From positions 1,302,001-1,366,000 of the forward strand of contig NZ_MASW01000002.1 in NCBI RefSeq assembly GCF_003202285.1: DNA of 64,000 bases. The letters are read 5' to 3'. This document shows positions 8,335 through 16,435 of the stretch, in pieces. Below the pieces are notes generated by a model. It was not told where the DNA came from. It saw nothing but the letters and a program-made list of their open reading frames with translations, and searched no databases. Numbering within the stretch: position 1 is the first letter of the stretch; every line of letters begins with the position of its first letter. A program made the position numbers and the translations under genes. Source of the DNA: Prauserella muralis (GTDB taxonomy: Bacteria; Actinomycetota; Actinomycetes; Mycobacteriales; Pseudonocardiaceae).

Positions 8335-9127
8335 ATGGCTGAGTTCACGGTGCTGGGCCTTCGGGTCGTGCGGGAGGCCGTCCGGTGCGGTTCGTGCTCG
8401 CTGGCGGCCGAGCGGCTGGGTCACGCGCAGTCGGCCGTGTCCCGGCAGGTTGCACTCATGGAACAGGCGGCGGGAAGACCGCTGTTCGAGCGGCAGGCAC
8501 GCGGTGTCGCGCCGACCGAAGCAGGCAGGACCGTCGCGCGGCACGCGGATGCCGGAGCCGCACACGCGCGTTCCGCTGCGCAAGGCGCTCAGCCCGGGAC
8601 TGCTCACCGCCGTCGCCAGGGGCCGCCTGGATGTGGCCGTGGTGACCGCACCGGCGACGGCGCCGCCGCCCGGGGTGGATCTGGTGCCGCTGGCCGACGA
8701 TCTGTTGTTCGTGGCGATGCCGCCGGACCATCCGCTGGCAGGCCGTCCCGGCGTCGGCGAGGCGATGCCGCGCGGCGAGCGGTGGATCGCCAGCAGCGAC
8801 AAGCCGGGCTCCGGCCTGCTGGGCGCCTGGGCCGAGTCGCCCGGGCGACCGGACATCGCGTTCGTGGCGCGGGACTGGGTCGCCAAGCTCGGCCTCGTCG
8901 CGGCGGGCCTGGGCGTCACCGTCGTTCCCGGGCTCGCCGTACCCGCGTTGCCCGCCGACATCGCGATCGTCCCCATGGATCACCCGGCGGCGAGCAGGCC
9001 CGTCGCGGTCGCCCGGCCGCGGGATCGCGGGGACGGCCCGGTCGGCCGGGCTTTCGTGGCGGCGCTCCGCGAGTCCGCGGCGGACCTGGCGGCCGAGGTG
9101 CTGCGGAGGCAGCGGCAGCCACACTGA
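8335..9127 (+). pseudogene. LysR-family regulator, disrupted by internal deletion and frameshift
   Basis: The frame starting at ATG 8335 encodes a normal LysR helix-turn-helix (SLAAERLGHAQSAVSRQVA) and continues to GRTVARHAD near 8552. There the LysR similarity jumps to the next frame, which encodes the effector-binding domain (RVPLRKALSPGLL, RGRLDVAVVT) up to the TGA at 9125-9127. Between HTH and domain about 45 residues that all LysR proteins have are missing, so this is a deletion with loss of frame and not a one-base sequencing slip. The regulator should be non-functional. The remaining first frame runs on into unrelated low-complexity residues. Confidence 0.8.
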
Positions 9128-9179
9128 GTGGCAGATCGTCCGGAACACGTCGTTCCCGAGAGGACGCGGGGGTTGCTCC

Positions 9180-9197
9180 TTACCGAGTGCTCGGTAA
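9180..9197. promoter_or_regulatory. TetR-like palindromic operator upstream of the FGE gene
   Basis: TTACCGAGTGCTCGGTAA has perfect 8-bp arms around TG. Shape and length match TetR-family operators. It ends 68 bases before the ATG of the formylglycine-generating enzyme. No TetR gene adjoins it, so the regulator would act from elsewhere. Confidence 0.55.
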
Positions 9198-9265
9198 GGT
9201 GTTCGGGGCGGTCGTCGGCGAGAGGGCACAGCGGTGACACGTGCAGGAGCCATCGGAGGTGCGGC

Positions 9266-10201
9266 ATGAGCAGCTGCTGCCCGCCGCCACGCTCGGGCGC
9301 CGCCCGCACCACCGTCCCGATGGCGACGGCGGAGCACCGGGACGACGCGGACATGGTGGTGCTGCCCGGCGGGACGTTCCGCATGGGCACCGACGACGCC
9401 GAGGGCTTCCCCGCCGACGGGGAGGGCCCGGTGCGGGCGGTGCAGCTCTCACCCTTCGCCATCGACCGTTTCGCCGTGCGCAACGACGCCTTCGCCGCGT
9501 TCGTCGCCGACACCGGCCACGTCACCGATGCCGAGCGCTTCGGCTGGTCCTACGTCTTCGTCCGGTTCCTCGGCCGGGAGCTGCGCCGGATCTCGCCCCG
9601 GCCCGAGGTCACCCCGTGGTGGGCGGCGGTCGAGGGCGCCGACTGGCGGCACCCGGAAGGCCCGGGCAGCGACCTGGAGGGACGCGGCGACCACCCGGTG
9701 GTGCACGTGTCCTGGCACGACGCCGACGCCTACGCCCGCTGGGCGGGCAAGCGACTGCCCACCGAGGCGGAGTGGGAGTACGCCGCCCGCGGCGGGCACG
9801 ACCAGTGGCGCTATCCGTGGGGCGACGAGCTCACCCCGGGCGGCGAGCACAGGGCCAACATCTGGCAGGGCCGTTTCCCGGTCACCAACACCGCCGACGA
9901 CGGGTACGAGGGCACCGCGCCGGTGGACGCGTTCCCGCCCAACGACTTCGGCCTGTTCAACATCGCGGGCAACGTCTGGGAATGGTGCGCGGACTGGTGG
10001 GGCACCGACCACGCGCCGCCGGGGACGCGTGACCCGGCCGGTCCGGCGTCCGGCACGGCCCGCGTGATGCGAGGCGGCTCCTACCTGTGCCACGCCTCCT
10101 ACTGCAACCGGTACCGGGTGGCCGCCCGCTCCCACAACACCCCGGACAGCTCCGGCGGCAACACCGGATTCCGCTGCGTGCGTGACGCGGGCGGCCCGTG
10201 A
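9266..10201 (+). CDS. Formylglycine-generating enzyme (sulfatase-activating oxidase)
   Basis: A 311-residue protein with the FGE-sulfatase fold throughout, including VVLPGGTFRMG (31-41), RLPTEAEWEYAARG, GNVWEWC, and the C-terminal GGSYLCHASYCNRYR. The two cysteines Cys275 and Cys280 are the copper-binding active-site pair of aerobic FGE, so this is a true FGE and not a cysteine-less SUMF or EgtB relative. It oxidises a Cys in a CxPxR motif of sulfatases to formylglycine using oxygen. The ATG at 9266 follows GGAGG. No sulfatase gene lies in this window, so its client is encoded elsewhere. A TetR-like palindrome lies upstream. Confidence 0.92.
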   Translation: MSSCCPPPRSGAARTTVPMATAEHRDDADMVVLPGGTFRMGTDDAEGFPADGEGPVRAVQLSPFAIDRFAVRNDAFAAFVADTGHVTDAERFGWSYVFVRFLGRELRRISPRPEVTPWWAAVEGADWRHPEGPGSDLEGRGDHPVVHVSWHDADAYARWAGKRLPTEAEWEYAARGGHDQWRYPWGDELTPGGEHRANIWQGRFPVTNTADDGYEGTAPVDAFPPNDFGLFNIAGNVWEWCADWWGTDHAPPGTRDPAGPASGTARVMRGGSYLCHASYCNRYRVAARSHNTPDSSGGNTGFRCVRDAGGP

Positions 10202-10228
10202 GACGCCGAGCGCGCCGTGGCGCCGGCG

Positions 10229-12574
10229 TCAGCCGCGCAGCGCCCGGGCCCGGCCCTCCGCGACAGCCACCGGCCAGGCGGCCAGGCCCGTGACGACCGG
10301 CCGCGGGCACAGCTCCTCCGCCCGTGGCACGCCCGCACGCTCGGCCAGGTAGCCGAACTCGACGGCGGCGCGACGGTGGTCGCCGTCCTCCCACAGCGCG
10401 TCCACCAGCGTGGCCCGCGCCTGGGTCTCCAGCTGGGTGTCGTGCAGGCGCTGCGCGACCCCCAGCGCGCGGTCCAGCTCCGCCAGGCGTTGGCGGCCGG
10501 TGTGGAGCGCCGCCAGGCTCAGCGACGCGCGGGCAAGGCAGCGGAGGTCGCCGAGCGACTCGAACACCGCGGCCGCCGTGGCCAGGTCGCGTTCCGCGCC
10601 CGCCCGCTCCAGCGCCGGGGCCCGCACGAGGAGCGCGTGCGCCAGCTGGTGCGCATTGCCCTTCTCCGCGGCATAGTCCACGCACTGCTGTGCCCAGGCC
10701 GCCACCTCCTGCACCGGTCGCCCCGCCGCCGCGGCGGAGCGCGCCATCATGTAGCGGGCGTTGTTGACGTGCAACGCGTCACCGGCCTCGGCGTAGGCCT
10801 CGGTCGCCGCCGTGAACGCCTCCAGCGCTCCGGCCGGGTCGCCGACGGACGCCGACATCCGTGCGATGCCGATCGCCTGCAGCACTCCGCCCAGCTGCCA
10901 GCGGTCACCGAGGCCCTCCGCGAGCCGGGTGGCGGCCCCGAGGTGAGCCAGGGCGTCGGCGCCCCGGTCCCGGTATGCGGCACACAACCCGGCGAGGTGC
11001 CGTGCGGCGAGCTCGGCGGCGGGGCCGTCGATGCGCTCGGCGGCCAGCTCCGCGAGCTCGGTGACCAGGTCGAGGTCGTGGTAGCACAACGCCTGCCCGA
11101 CGACGAACAGGTCGCTCGCCGTCAGCTCGGCGCGGATGCGGTGATCCCGGGCCGCGACGGTGAGCGCCTCCATGCTGACGATGTCGGTGCCGTACTGCTC
11201 GATGCCCACCGCGATCGTGCGGGCCAGCGGCAGTGCCAGCTCGGATTGCTCCCGCACCGCCCACCGCAGCGCTTCGGCCAGCTCCGGGCACAGCCGGGTC
11301 GCCTCCGCGACCGCCGCGACGCTGTCGTCCACCCTTGCGCGCGCCACGAGCGCGCCGGCCAGGCGCGCATGGTAGGCAGCGTGTGCCCGGCGCACCTCGC
11401 CCGGAACGGCGGCGGGGGAGCGGGCCAGCGCGAAATGGCGGAGCACGGCGAGAATGCGGAACCGGCGCGGCGCCGGGTCCGGCGCGGAGCCGCCAGGCCT
11501 GACCGGCACGATCAGGGAGCGGTCGAGCAAGCGCAGCACCACCCGGCTCGCGCCCGGGAACGTCACCGCCTCCGCAAGGTCCAGGTCGAACGTGCGCGGC
11601 AGCGCCGCCAGGCGGCACAGGACGTCCCGCTCGGCGCCGTCGAGCAGATCCCACGTCCAGGCGAACGCGGCCTCCAGCGTGTCGTGACGACCGCCGCCGT
11701 CGCGTTCCAGCGCGCCGAGCCCGTCACCGAGCCGGGCCTCCAGCTCGGCCACGGGCAGGTGGCGGACCCGCGCGGCGGCGAGCTCGATGGCCAGCGGAAG
11801 CCCGTCGAGCCGGGCGCACAGCCGCGACACCGCCTCCCGCTCGCCGCCGGTGAGCACCAGCCCGGGCGCGGCGGCCTGCGCGCGATCCAGGAACAGGGTG
11901 TGCGCCGGAGCGTCCGGGCCGTCGGTGTCCAGCGGCGGCAGCACGTACACGGTCTCCGCGCCGTCGCCAAGAGGCATGCGCGAGGTGGTGAGCACCGCGA
12001 GGCCGGGAACGGCCACCAGCAGTCGGCGGACCAGCGCCCTGGTGGCGGGCCCGACCCGGTCGGCGTTGTCGAGCACGAGCAGGTGCGGCCGCGCGCCCAG
12101 CACGACGTCGAGGGCCTGCACCGGGTCCCGGCTCGGGTCCACGACCACCCCGACCGCCTTGGCGACCACCACCGGCACGTCGTCGGCGCAGGCGTGTTCC
12201 AGCTCGGCCACCACAGCGGCGCGCGTGCCCGCGGCCGCCACCTCCAGCGCGAGGCGCGTCTTGCCCGTGCCCGCGGGGCCGGTGACGGTGACCCAGCGCG
12301 TCCGGCCCAGCAGCACTCGCACCTCGTCCGCGTGCCGCTCGCGGCCGACGAACGACGTCGGCGGCACCGGCACGCCGGCGCCCCGCAGGTCGCGGGCCGC
12401 GCGGACCAGCTCCGCGCGGGTCCCGGCGCCGAGCTTGCGCCGCAGCGTGGCGATGTGCGACTCGACCGTCCGCACCGACACACCGAACTCCGCGGCGATC
12501 TCGGCGTTGCCCAGCCGCCGCTCGATCGCCGACAGTGTCTCGCGCTCGCGGCGGGTGAGGTCTGTCGGGACCAC
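10229..12574 (-). CDS. LuxR-HTH / ATPase / TPR transcriptional regulator
   Basis: About 781 residues. The N-terminus holds a LuxR-type HTH (LTRRERETLSAIERRLGN, then EIAAEFGVSVRTVESHI). It is followed by an NTPase of the LuxR/AfsR type with Walker A (GPAGTGKTRLA), Walker B-like LLVLDNAD, and DGLPLAIELAAARVR. An Ala/Leu-rich helical repeat region of about 450 residues resembles TPRs. The HTH being N-terminal is unusual for LAL regulators, which carry it at the C-terminus, but is known in this actinobacterial subgroup. The GTG at 12574 is the best start just ahead of the HTH, with a weak ribosome site. It is divergent from the methyltransferase gene, its probable target. It ends 27 bases from the FGE gene, which converges on it. 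Confidence 0.85.
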   Translation of the reverse strand: MVPTDLTRRERETLSAIERRLGNAEIAAEFGVSVRTVESHIATLRRKLGAGTRAELVRAARDLRGAGVPVPPTSFVGRERHADEVRVLLGRTRWVTVTGPAGTGKTRLALEVAAAGTRAAVVAELEHACADDVPVVVAKAVGVVVDPSRDPVQALDVVLGARPHLLVLDNADRVGPATRALVRRLLVAVPGLAVLTTSRMPLGDGAETVYVLPPLDTDGPDAPAHTLFLDRAQAAAPGLVLTGGEREAVSRLCARLDGLPLAIELAAARVRHLPVAELEARLGDGLGALERDGGGRHDTLEAAFAWTWDLLDGAERDVLCRLAALPRTFDLDLAEAVTFPGASRVVLRLLDRSLIVPVRPGGSAPDPAPRRFRILAVLRHFALARSPAAVPGEVRRAHAAYHARLAGALVARARVDDSVAAVAEATRLCPELAEALRWAVREQSELALPLARTIAVGIEQYGTDIVSMEALTVAARDHRIRAELTASDLFVVGQALCYHDLDLVTELAELAAERIDGPAAELAARHLAGLCAAYRDRGADALAHLGAATRLAEGLGDRWQLGGVLQAIGIARMSASVGDPAGALEAFTAATEAYAEAGDALHVNNARYMMARSAAAAGRPVQEVAAWAQQCVDYAAEKGNAHQLAHALLVRAPALERAGAERDLATAAAVFESLGDLRCLARASLSLAALHTGRQRLAELDRALGVAQRLHDTQLETQARATLVDALWEDGDHRRAAVEFGYLAERAGVPRAEELCPRPVVTGLAAWPVAVAEGRARALRG

Positions 12575-12597
12575 CGCAACAGAGTAGCCGCGAAAGT

Positions 12598-12614
12598 TCC
12601 GTGTTCGGCACGGA
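12598..12614. promoter_or_regulatory. Small inverted repeat in the divergent promoter region
   Basis: TCCGTG (12598-12603) and CACGGA (12609-12614) flank five bases in the 111-base gap between the LuxR-type regulator and the methyltransferase. It could be the regulator's binding site; support is only position and symmetry. Confidence 0.3.
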
Positions 12615-12685
12615 TGTGAAAAGCCCGGTCCGGGGCGAAGAGTGGTCGGCGGCAACGATCCGCCACCACCATTTCCGGAGGAGAC

Positions 12686-13516
12686 ATGACCACCACCACC
12701 GACGCCGACCGCGTGCTCAAGGCGCGGCACCGTGCACTGTGGGCGTCCGGCGACTATCCCGCCGTCGCCACCGAGGTCATCCCGGCCCTCGGACCCGCTC
12801 TCGTCGAGGCCGCCCGCGTGCGACCCGGTCAGCGCGTTCTCGACGTCGCCGCGGGCGCGGGCAACGCCGCCATCCCGGCCGCGCTCACGGGCGCCGAGGT
12901 GGTGGCCGCGGACCTGGCGCCCGAGCTGTTCGAGGCGGGGCGCAGATCCGCCGAACGGGCGGGCGTGACGCTGACCTGGACGGAGGCCGACGCCGAGGCG
13001 CTGCCGTTCGCCGACGGCGAGTTCGACACGGTGCTGTCCTGCGTGGGCGTCATGTTCGCGCCCCACCATCAGGCCACCGCCGACGAACTCGTGCGGGTCA
13101 CCCGCAGTGGTGGCACGATCGCGCTCGCCAACTGGACGCCGGAGGGCTTCATCGGCCGGATGTTCGCGACCCTGCGGCCCTACGCGGCGCCACCGCCCGC
13201 GGGCGCGCAGCCGCCGCCGCTGTGGGGCGATCCGGAGCACGTGCGCGGATTGCTGGGCGACAGGGTCACCGACGTCACGGCGCAGCGGCGCATCCTGCCG
13301 GTCTCCCGGTTCACGTCGGGGGAGGAGTTCCGCGACTTCTTCAAGGCCACCTACGGGCCCACGATCGCGGTGTACGACCGGCTCGCGGGGGCGGGCGACG
13401 ACACCGCGGTGGCCCAGCTCGACGAGGCACTCGCCGAGCTGGGCGACGAGTACTTCTCGCCGGGCACCCGGACGATGGAGTGGGAGTACCTGCTGTTCAC
13501 GGCACGCCGCCGGTGA
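12686..13516 (+). CDS. Class I SAM-dependent methyltransferase
   Basis: A 276-residue protein of the Methyltransf_11/UbiE type. VLDVAAGAGNAAIPAA (about 49-64) is the SAM-binding motif I, VVAADLAPELFEAG gives the ribose-binding acid, EADAEALPFADGEFDTVLS is motif II, and VRVTRSGGTIALANWTP is the post-motif. The ATG at 12686 is preceded by GGAGGAG. The substrate cannot be told from sequence. The divergent LuxR-type regulator may control it. A strong hairpin follows the gene. Confidence 0.85.
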   Translation: MTTTTDADRVLKARHRALWASGDYPAVATEVIPALGPALVEAARVRPGQRVLDVAAGAGNAAIPAALTGAEVVAADLAPELFEAGRRSAERAGVTLTWTEADAEALPFADGEFDTVLSCVGVMFAPHHQATADELVRVTRSGGTIALANWTPEGFIGRMFATLRPYAAPPPAGAQPPPLWGDPEHVRGLLGDRVTDVTAQRRILPVSRFTSGEEFRDFFKATYGPTIAVYDRLAGAGDDTAVAQLDEALAELGDEYFSPGTRTMEWEYLLFTARRR

Positions 13517-13523
13517 GCCGGTG

Positions 13524-13556
13524 CGAGACCGCCGCGCCGGACACGCGGCGGTCTCG
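13524..13556 (+). terminator. Hairpin terminator after the methyltransferase
   Basis: CGAGACCGCCGCG (13524-13536) and CGCGGCGGTCTCG (13544-13556) form a perfect 13-bp stem with a 7-base loop, 8 bases after the methyltransferase stop. It isolates the phosphatase module that follows. Confidence 0.75.
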
Positions 13557-13579
13557 GCAGAGTCCCGTACCCTGCGGTT

Positions 13580-15181
13580 GTGGCGCAGCGGGAGAGGGTC
13601 ACCAGCGCTCCGGTGCTGGCCGGGAGCCGGTGGGACGTCGTGCCGGTTCCGGTGGTCGTCGTCGACGACGGTCTGGTCCGCGCCGTGAACCCGGCCGCAA
13701 GGTCGGTGCTGCCCGCGGCGCAGCCGGACGGCGCGCCCGCCACGGTGGCGCCTGAGTGGCTGAGGTCGGCACAGGAGCGGGCTGCCGGAAGCCCGGACCG
13801 TCCGGCCGAGGCTGCAGGCGGCTGGCTCGGGCAGCGCAGCTTCGTCGCGCACCCGGTCCGCGAGGGCGGCTCCGTCACGTGGTTTCTGGTCGAGGACACC
13901 GACGCGCGGCGCGCCAATGCCGCACTGGAGGCCGAGCGCAGGCGCGCGTCGGTGCTGGCCGAGGTGTCGAGTGTCCTGCAGGCGTCGCTGAACCCGCAGA
14001 GATGCAGGGAGACGGCGGCGGAGCTGGCGGCCCGGCATCTGGCCGACGCCGCGCTCGTCATCGCGCCCTCCCCTCGGCGCCGGTTGCCGATGACGGTCTG
14101 CGTCCGCGGTGGCGCCCCGAGGTCGCTGCACGTCGAGGTGGATCCGGAGGAGCTGCCCGGCCTGCCCGAGGCGCTGCGCGGGTTTCCGCCCGTGCCCTCG
14201 CGCTGGGTCGACCCGGCTGCCGTTCCGTCGTGGGCTGTTCCGGAGGCGTTCGGCGAGCTTGGCTCGCTCGTCGTGACGCCGCTGCCGGGGCACGGGGTGC
14301 CAGCGGGGGCGCTGGTGCTGCTGCGCGGGGCGGGCCACGGCGTCTTCAGTGACGAGGAGGACGCGTTCGCGCGGATCTTCGCCGCCCGTGCCGGAGCGGC
14401 GATGTCGGCGGCGCGGCTGCTCGCCGAGCAGTCCCAGATCACCGACACCCTGATGCGCGATCTCCTTCCGTCCGCTCCGCGCCGCATCGCGGGGGTCGAG
14501 TTCGCCGGCGGCTTTCGCGCGGCCGAGGACACCGAGCACATCGGCGGCGACTTCTACGACGTGCATCCCGGCGCGGGACCCCACGGCGACGAGTCCCTGG
14601 CGGTGCTGGGCGACGTGTGCGGCAAGGGCCTTTCCGCCGCGGTGCTCACCGGCAAGATCCGCAACACCGTGCACGCCCTGCTGCCCATGGCCGACGACCA
14701 CGAGCGAATGCTCCGCGTGCTCAACGGCGCGCTGAACACCTTGTCCCCCAAGCGGTTCGCCACGCTGGTGCTGGCCTCGGCGCGACGGACGGCAGGCGGG
14801 GTGCGGCTGCGCCTGACCTGCGCGGGCCACCTGCCGCCTCTCGTGCTGCGGCTCGACGGCCGGGTCGAGGAGTGCCGCTCCCGCGGCACGCTGGTCGGGG
14901 CGCTGCCCGAGATCGAGGCGGTCACCGACACCGTGCTGCTCGCGCCGGGAGAAACGTGCGTGCTGTTCACCGACGGCATCGTCGAGTGCAGGGGCGGCCC
15001 CATGGGTGGGGAGCAGTTCGGCGAGGACCGTCTCCGGCAGGCGCTCGCCGGCTGCACCGGCATGCCGGCCGAGGCCGTCGTGGAACGGGTGCAGATGCTC
15101 GCCTCCGACTGGGTCGGGCGCGGTCTCCACGACGACATGGCCGTGCTCGTCGTCGCCGCGCCGCGGGAGCCGGTGACGTGA
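13580..15181 (+). CDS. PAS/GAF-type SpoIIE-family PP2C serine/threonine phosphatase
   Basis: A 533-residue protein. Residues about 18-105 form a short PAS-like domain (VPVPVVVVDDGLVRAVNPAAR). A helical linker (NAALEAERRRASVLAEVSSV) leads to a GAF-like domain to about residue 275. The last 245 residues are a SpoIIE-type PP2C phosphatase with the metal-binding motifs GGDFYDV, GDVCGKGLSAA, FTDGIVE and HDDMAVLVV. Such proteins dephosphorylate anti-anti-sigma factors of the SpoIIAA/RsbV type. The GTG at 13580 is the start. The stop overlaps the GTG of the cobalamin-binding protein, so the pair is co-translated and the phosphatase is probably governed by it. Confidence 0.88.
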   Translation: MAQRERVTSAPVLAGSRWDVVPVPVVVVDDGLVRAVNPAARSVLPAAQPDGAPATVAPEWLRSAQERAAGSPDRPAEAAGGWLGQRSFVAHPVREGGSVTWFLVEDTDARRANAALEAERRRASVLAEVSSVLQASLNPQRCRETAAELAARHLADAALVIAPSPRRRLPMTVCVRGGAPRSLHVEVDPEELPGLPEALRGFPPVPSRWVDPAAVPSWAVPEAFGELGSLVVTPLPGHGVPAGALVLLRGAGHGVFSDEEDAFARIFAARAGAAMSAARLLAEQSQITDTLMRDLLPSAPRRIAGVEFAGGFRAAEDTEHIGGDFYDVHPGAGPHGDESLAVLGDVCGKGLSAAVLTGKIRNTVHALLPMADDHERMLRVLNGALNTLSPKRFATLVLASARRTAGGVRLRLTCAGHLPPLVLRLDGRVEECRSRGTLVGALPEIEAVTDTVLLAPGETCVLFTDGIVECRGGPMGGEQFGEDRLRQALAGCTGMPAEAVVERVQMLASDWVGRGLHDDMAVLVVAAPREPVT

Positions 15182-16239
15182 AGGCCGCGCTCGGGAATGC
15201 CCGCACCGAGGCCGAGCGACACGCCGGTGCGCTGTGGGACGCTGTCCGCGCGGGCGACGAGCACACCGCGCACCAGGTGGTGGCCCGTGCGGCGCGACTG
15301 CTGGGTGCGGAAGGCGCCCTGCTCGACGTGGTGGGCGCCGTGCAGCGGCGGGTCGGGCGCGAATGGGCGGCCAACCGGCTCAGTGTCCCCGAGGAACACG
15401 CCGCCACCGCGATCAACGATCGGGTCATCGCCTCCGTCGTGCCGCGCGAGCGCCGGTCCGCTGATCGGGGCAGGGTGACGGTGGCCTGCGTCGACGGTGA
15501 GTGGCACGCGCTGCCTGCGCGATTGCTGGCCGAGGTGCTCACCCTGCGCGGTTTCGGTGTCGACTACCTCGGCGCGCAGGTACCCGCGCCTCACCTCGTC
15601 GCGCACCTGCATCGCACCGGCCCCGATGCGGCCGCGCTGTCCGGTTCGATCGCGACCCGGCTGCCGGCGGCACACGCCACCATCACCGCGTGCCAGGCCG
15701 CCGGAGTCCCGGTGATCGTGGGCGGAGCCGCGTTCGGGCCCGACGGCCGGTACGCCAGACTGCTCGGCGCGGACGGATGGGCGCCCGACGCCCGCGCGGC
15801 CGCCGACGTGCTGTCCGAACCGCTGGCCCGTCCGCGCCCCGGCAGGCAGGCCGTGGACGACCTGCCTCACCTTGCCGACCACGAGCACGCACGGGTGTCG
15901 AGGTCCTCGCCGCAGCTGGTGTCGGCCGTCTACGCGGGCCTCGAAGAACGCCTGCCCGTCCTGCGCGAACTCCCGGATCTGCAGCGCCGGCACACGGCGG
16001 AGGATCTCGCACACATCGTCGGCTTCCTCGCGACCGCGCTGTATCTCGACGACGGCGAACTGTTCACCGGCTTCGTGGCCTGGACCGCCGAGATCCTCAC
16101 CGCCCGCGGGGTACCGGCCGGGTGGCTGCGCCTCGGTCTGGAACTGCTCCGCGGAGAGATGCCCGATTTGCCTCGTTCGTGTCGCATCGTGGGCGAGGCG
16201 ATCTGGCATCTGGACCGCCGCCCGAGTGCCGACATGTGA
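15178..16239 (+). CDS. Cobalamin (B12)-binding sensor protein with CarH-like signature
   Basis: A 353-residue protein. Residues about 10-95 form the helical B12-binding-2 bundle and carry Trp63 followed after nine residues by Glu73-His74, the W-x9-EH signature of CarH/LitR adenosylcobalamin photoreceptors. Residues about 98-205 form the Rossmann B12-binding domain. Glu108-Trp-His110 matches the E-x-H motif whose His is the lower cobalt ligand, though Pro113 replaces the usual Gly. The GSIAT and IVGGAAFGP elements fit the nucleotide-tail pocket. No DNA-binding domain is present. A C-terminal helical region of about 140 residues is unassigned. GTG at 15178 overlaps the phosphatase stop as GTGA. 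Probable role: vitamin B12 or light input into the PP2C switch. Cofactor binding is inferred from motifs. Confidence 0.8.
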   Translation: MKAALGNARTEAERHAGALWDAVRAGDEHTAHQVVARAARLLGAEGALLDVVGAVQRRVGREWAANRLSVPEEHAATAINDRVIASVVPRERRSADRGRVTVACVDGEWHALPARLLAEVLTLRGFGVDYLGAQVPAPHLVAHLHRTGPDAAALSGSIATRLPAAHATITACQAAGVPVIVGGAAFGPDGRYARLLGADGWAPDARAAADVLSEPLARPRPGRQAVDDLPHLADHEHARVSRSSPQLVSAVYAGLEERLPVLRELPDLQRRHTAEDLAHIVGFLATALYLDDGELFTGFVAWTAEILTARGVPAGWLRLGLELLRGEMPDLPRSCRIVGEAIWHLDRRPSADM

Positions 16240-16369
16240 TTCATGCCACTGTCCGTGCTGCCCGTGCATGGTCGCCAGGGTGGCCCGTGTGTTCGATGCG
16301 GCCGCCGTACGGTGCGGTTTCCCCGTCGCAGTCCGTAGTGGACTGGCAGGTTTTCGATCACCGGCCGAG

Positions 16370-16395
16370 GTTTCGGATTCGTCTGCCGTGGATAC
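16370..16395 (+). promoter_or_regulatory. Stress-sigma-type promoter candidate upstream of the RsbW-like gene
   Basis: GTTT (16370-16373), a 16-base spacer and GGATAC (16390-16395) resemble the GTTT-N15-17-GGGTA pattern of actinobacterial SigB/SigF-group promoters, 40 bases before the ATG at 16436. It rests on pattern only. Confidence 0.35.
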
Positions 16396-16435
16396 AGCCG
16401 AACAACACGGTGACCTCGTCGGTGAGGAGGCCGAG

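Noticed and set aside
12575-15130. Minus-strand frame continuing upstream of the LuxR-type regulator for 2.5 kb
   Set aside because: It is antisense to the methyltransferase and SpoIIE genes, with low-complexity residues and no family match; only the part below 12574 is real.
15050-15178. Cobalamin riboswitch before the B12-binding protein
   Set aside because: The gene starts inside the stop of the phosphatase gene, leaving no leader; no B12-box motif was recognised.
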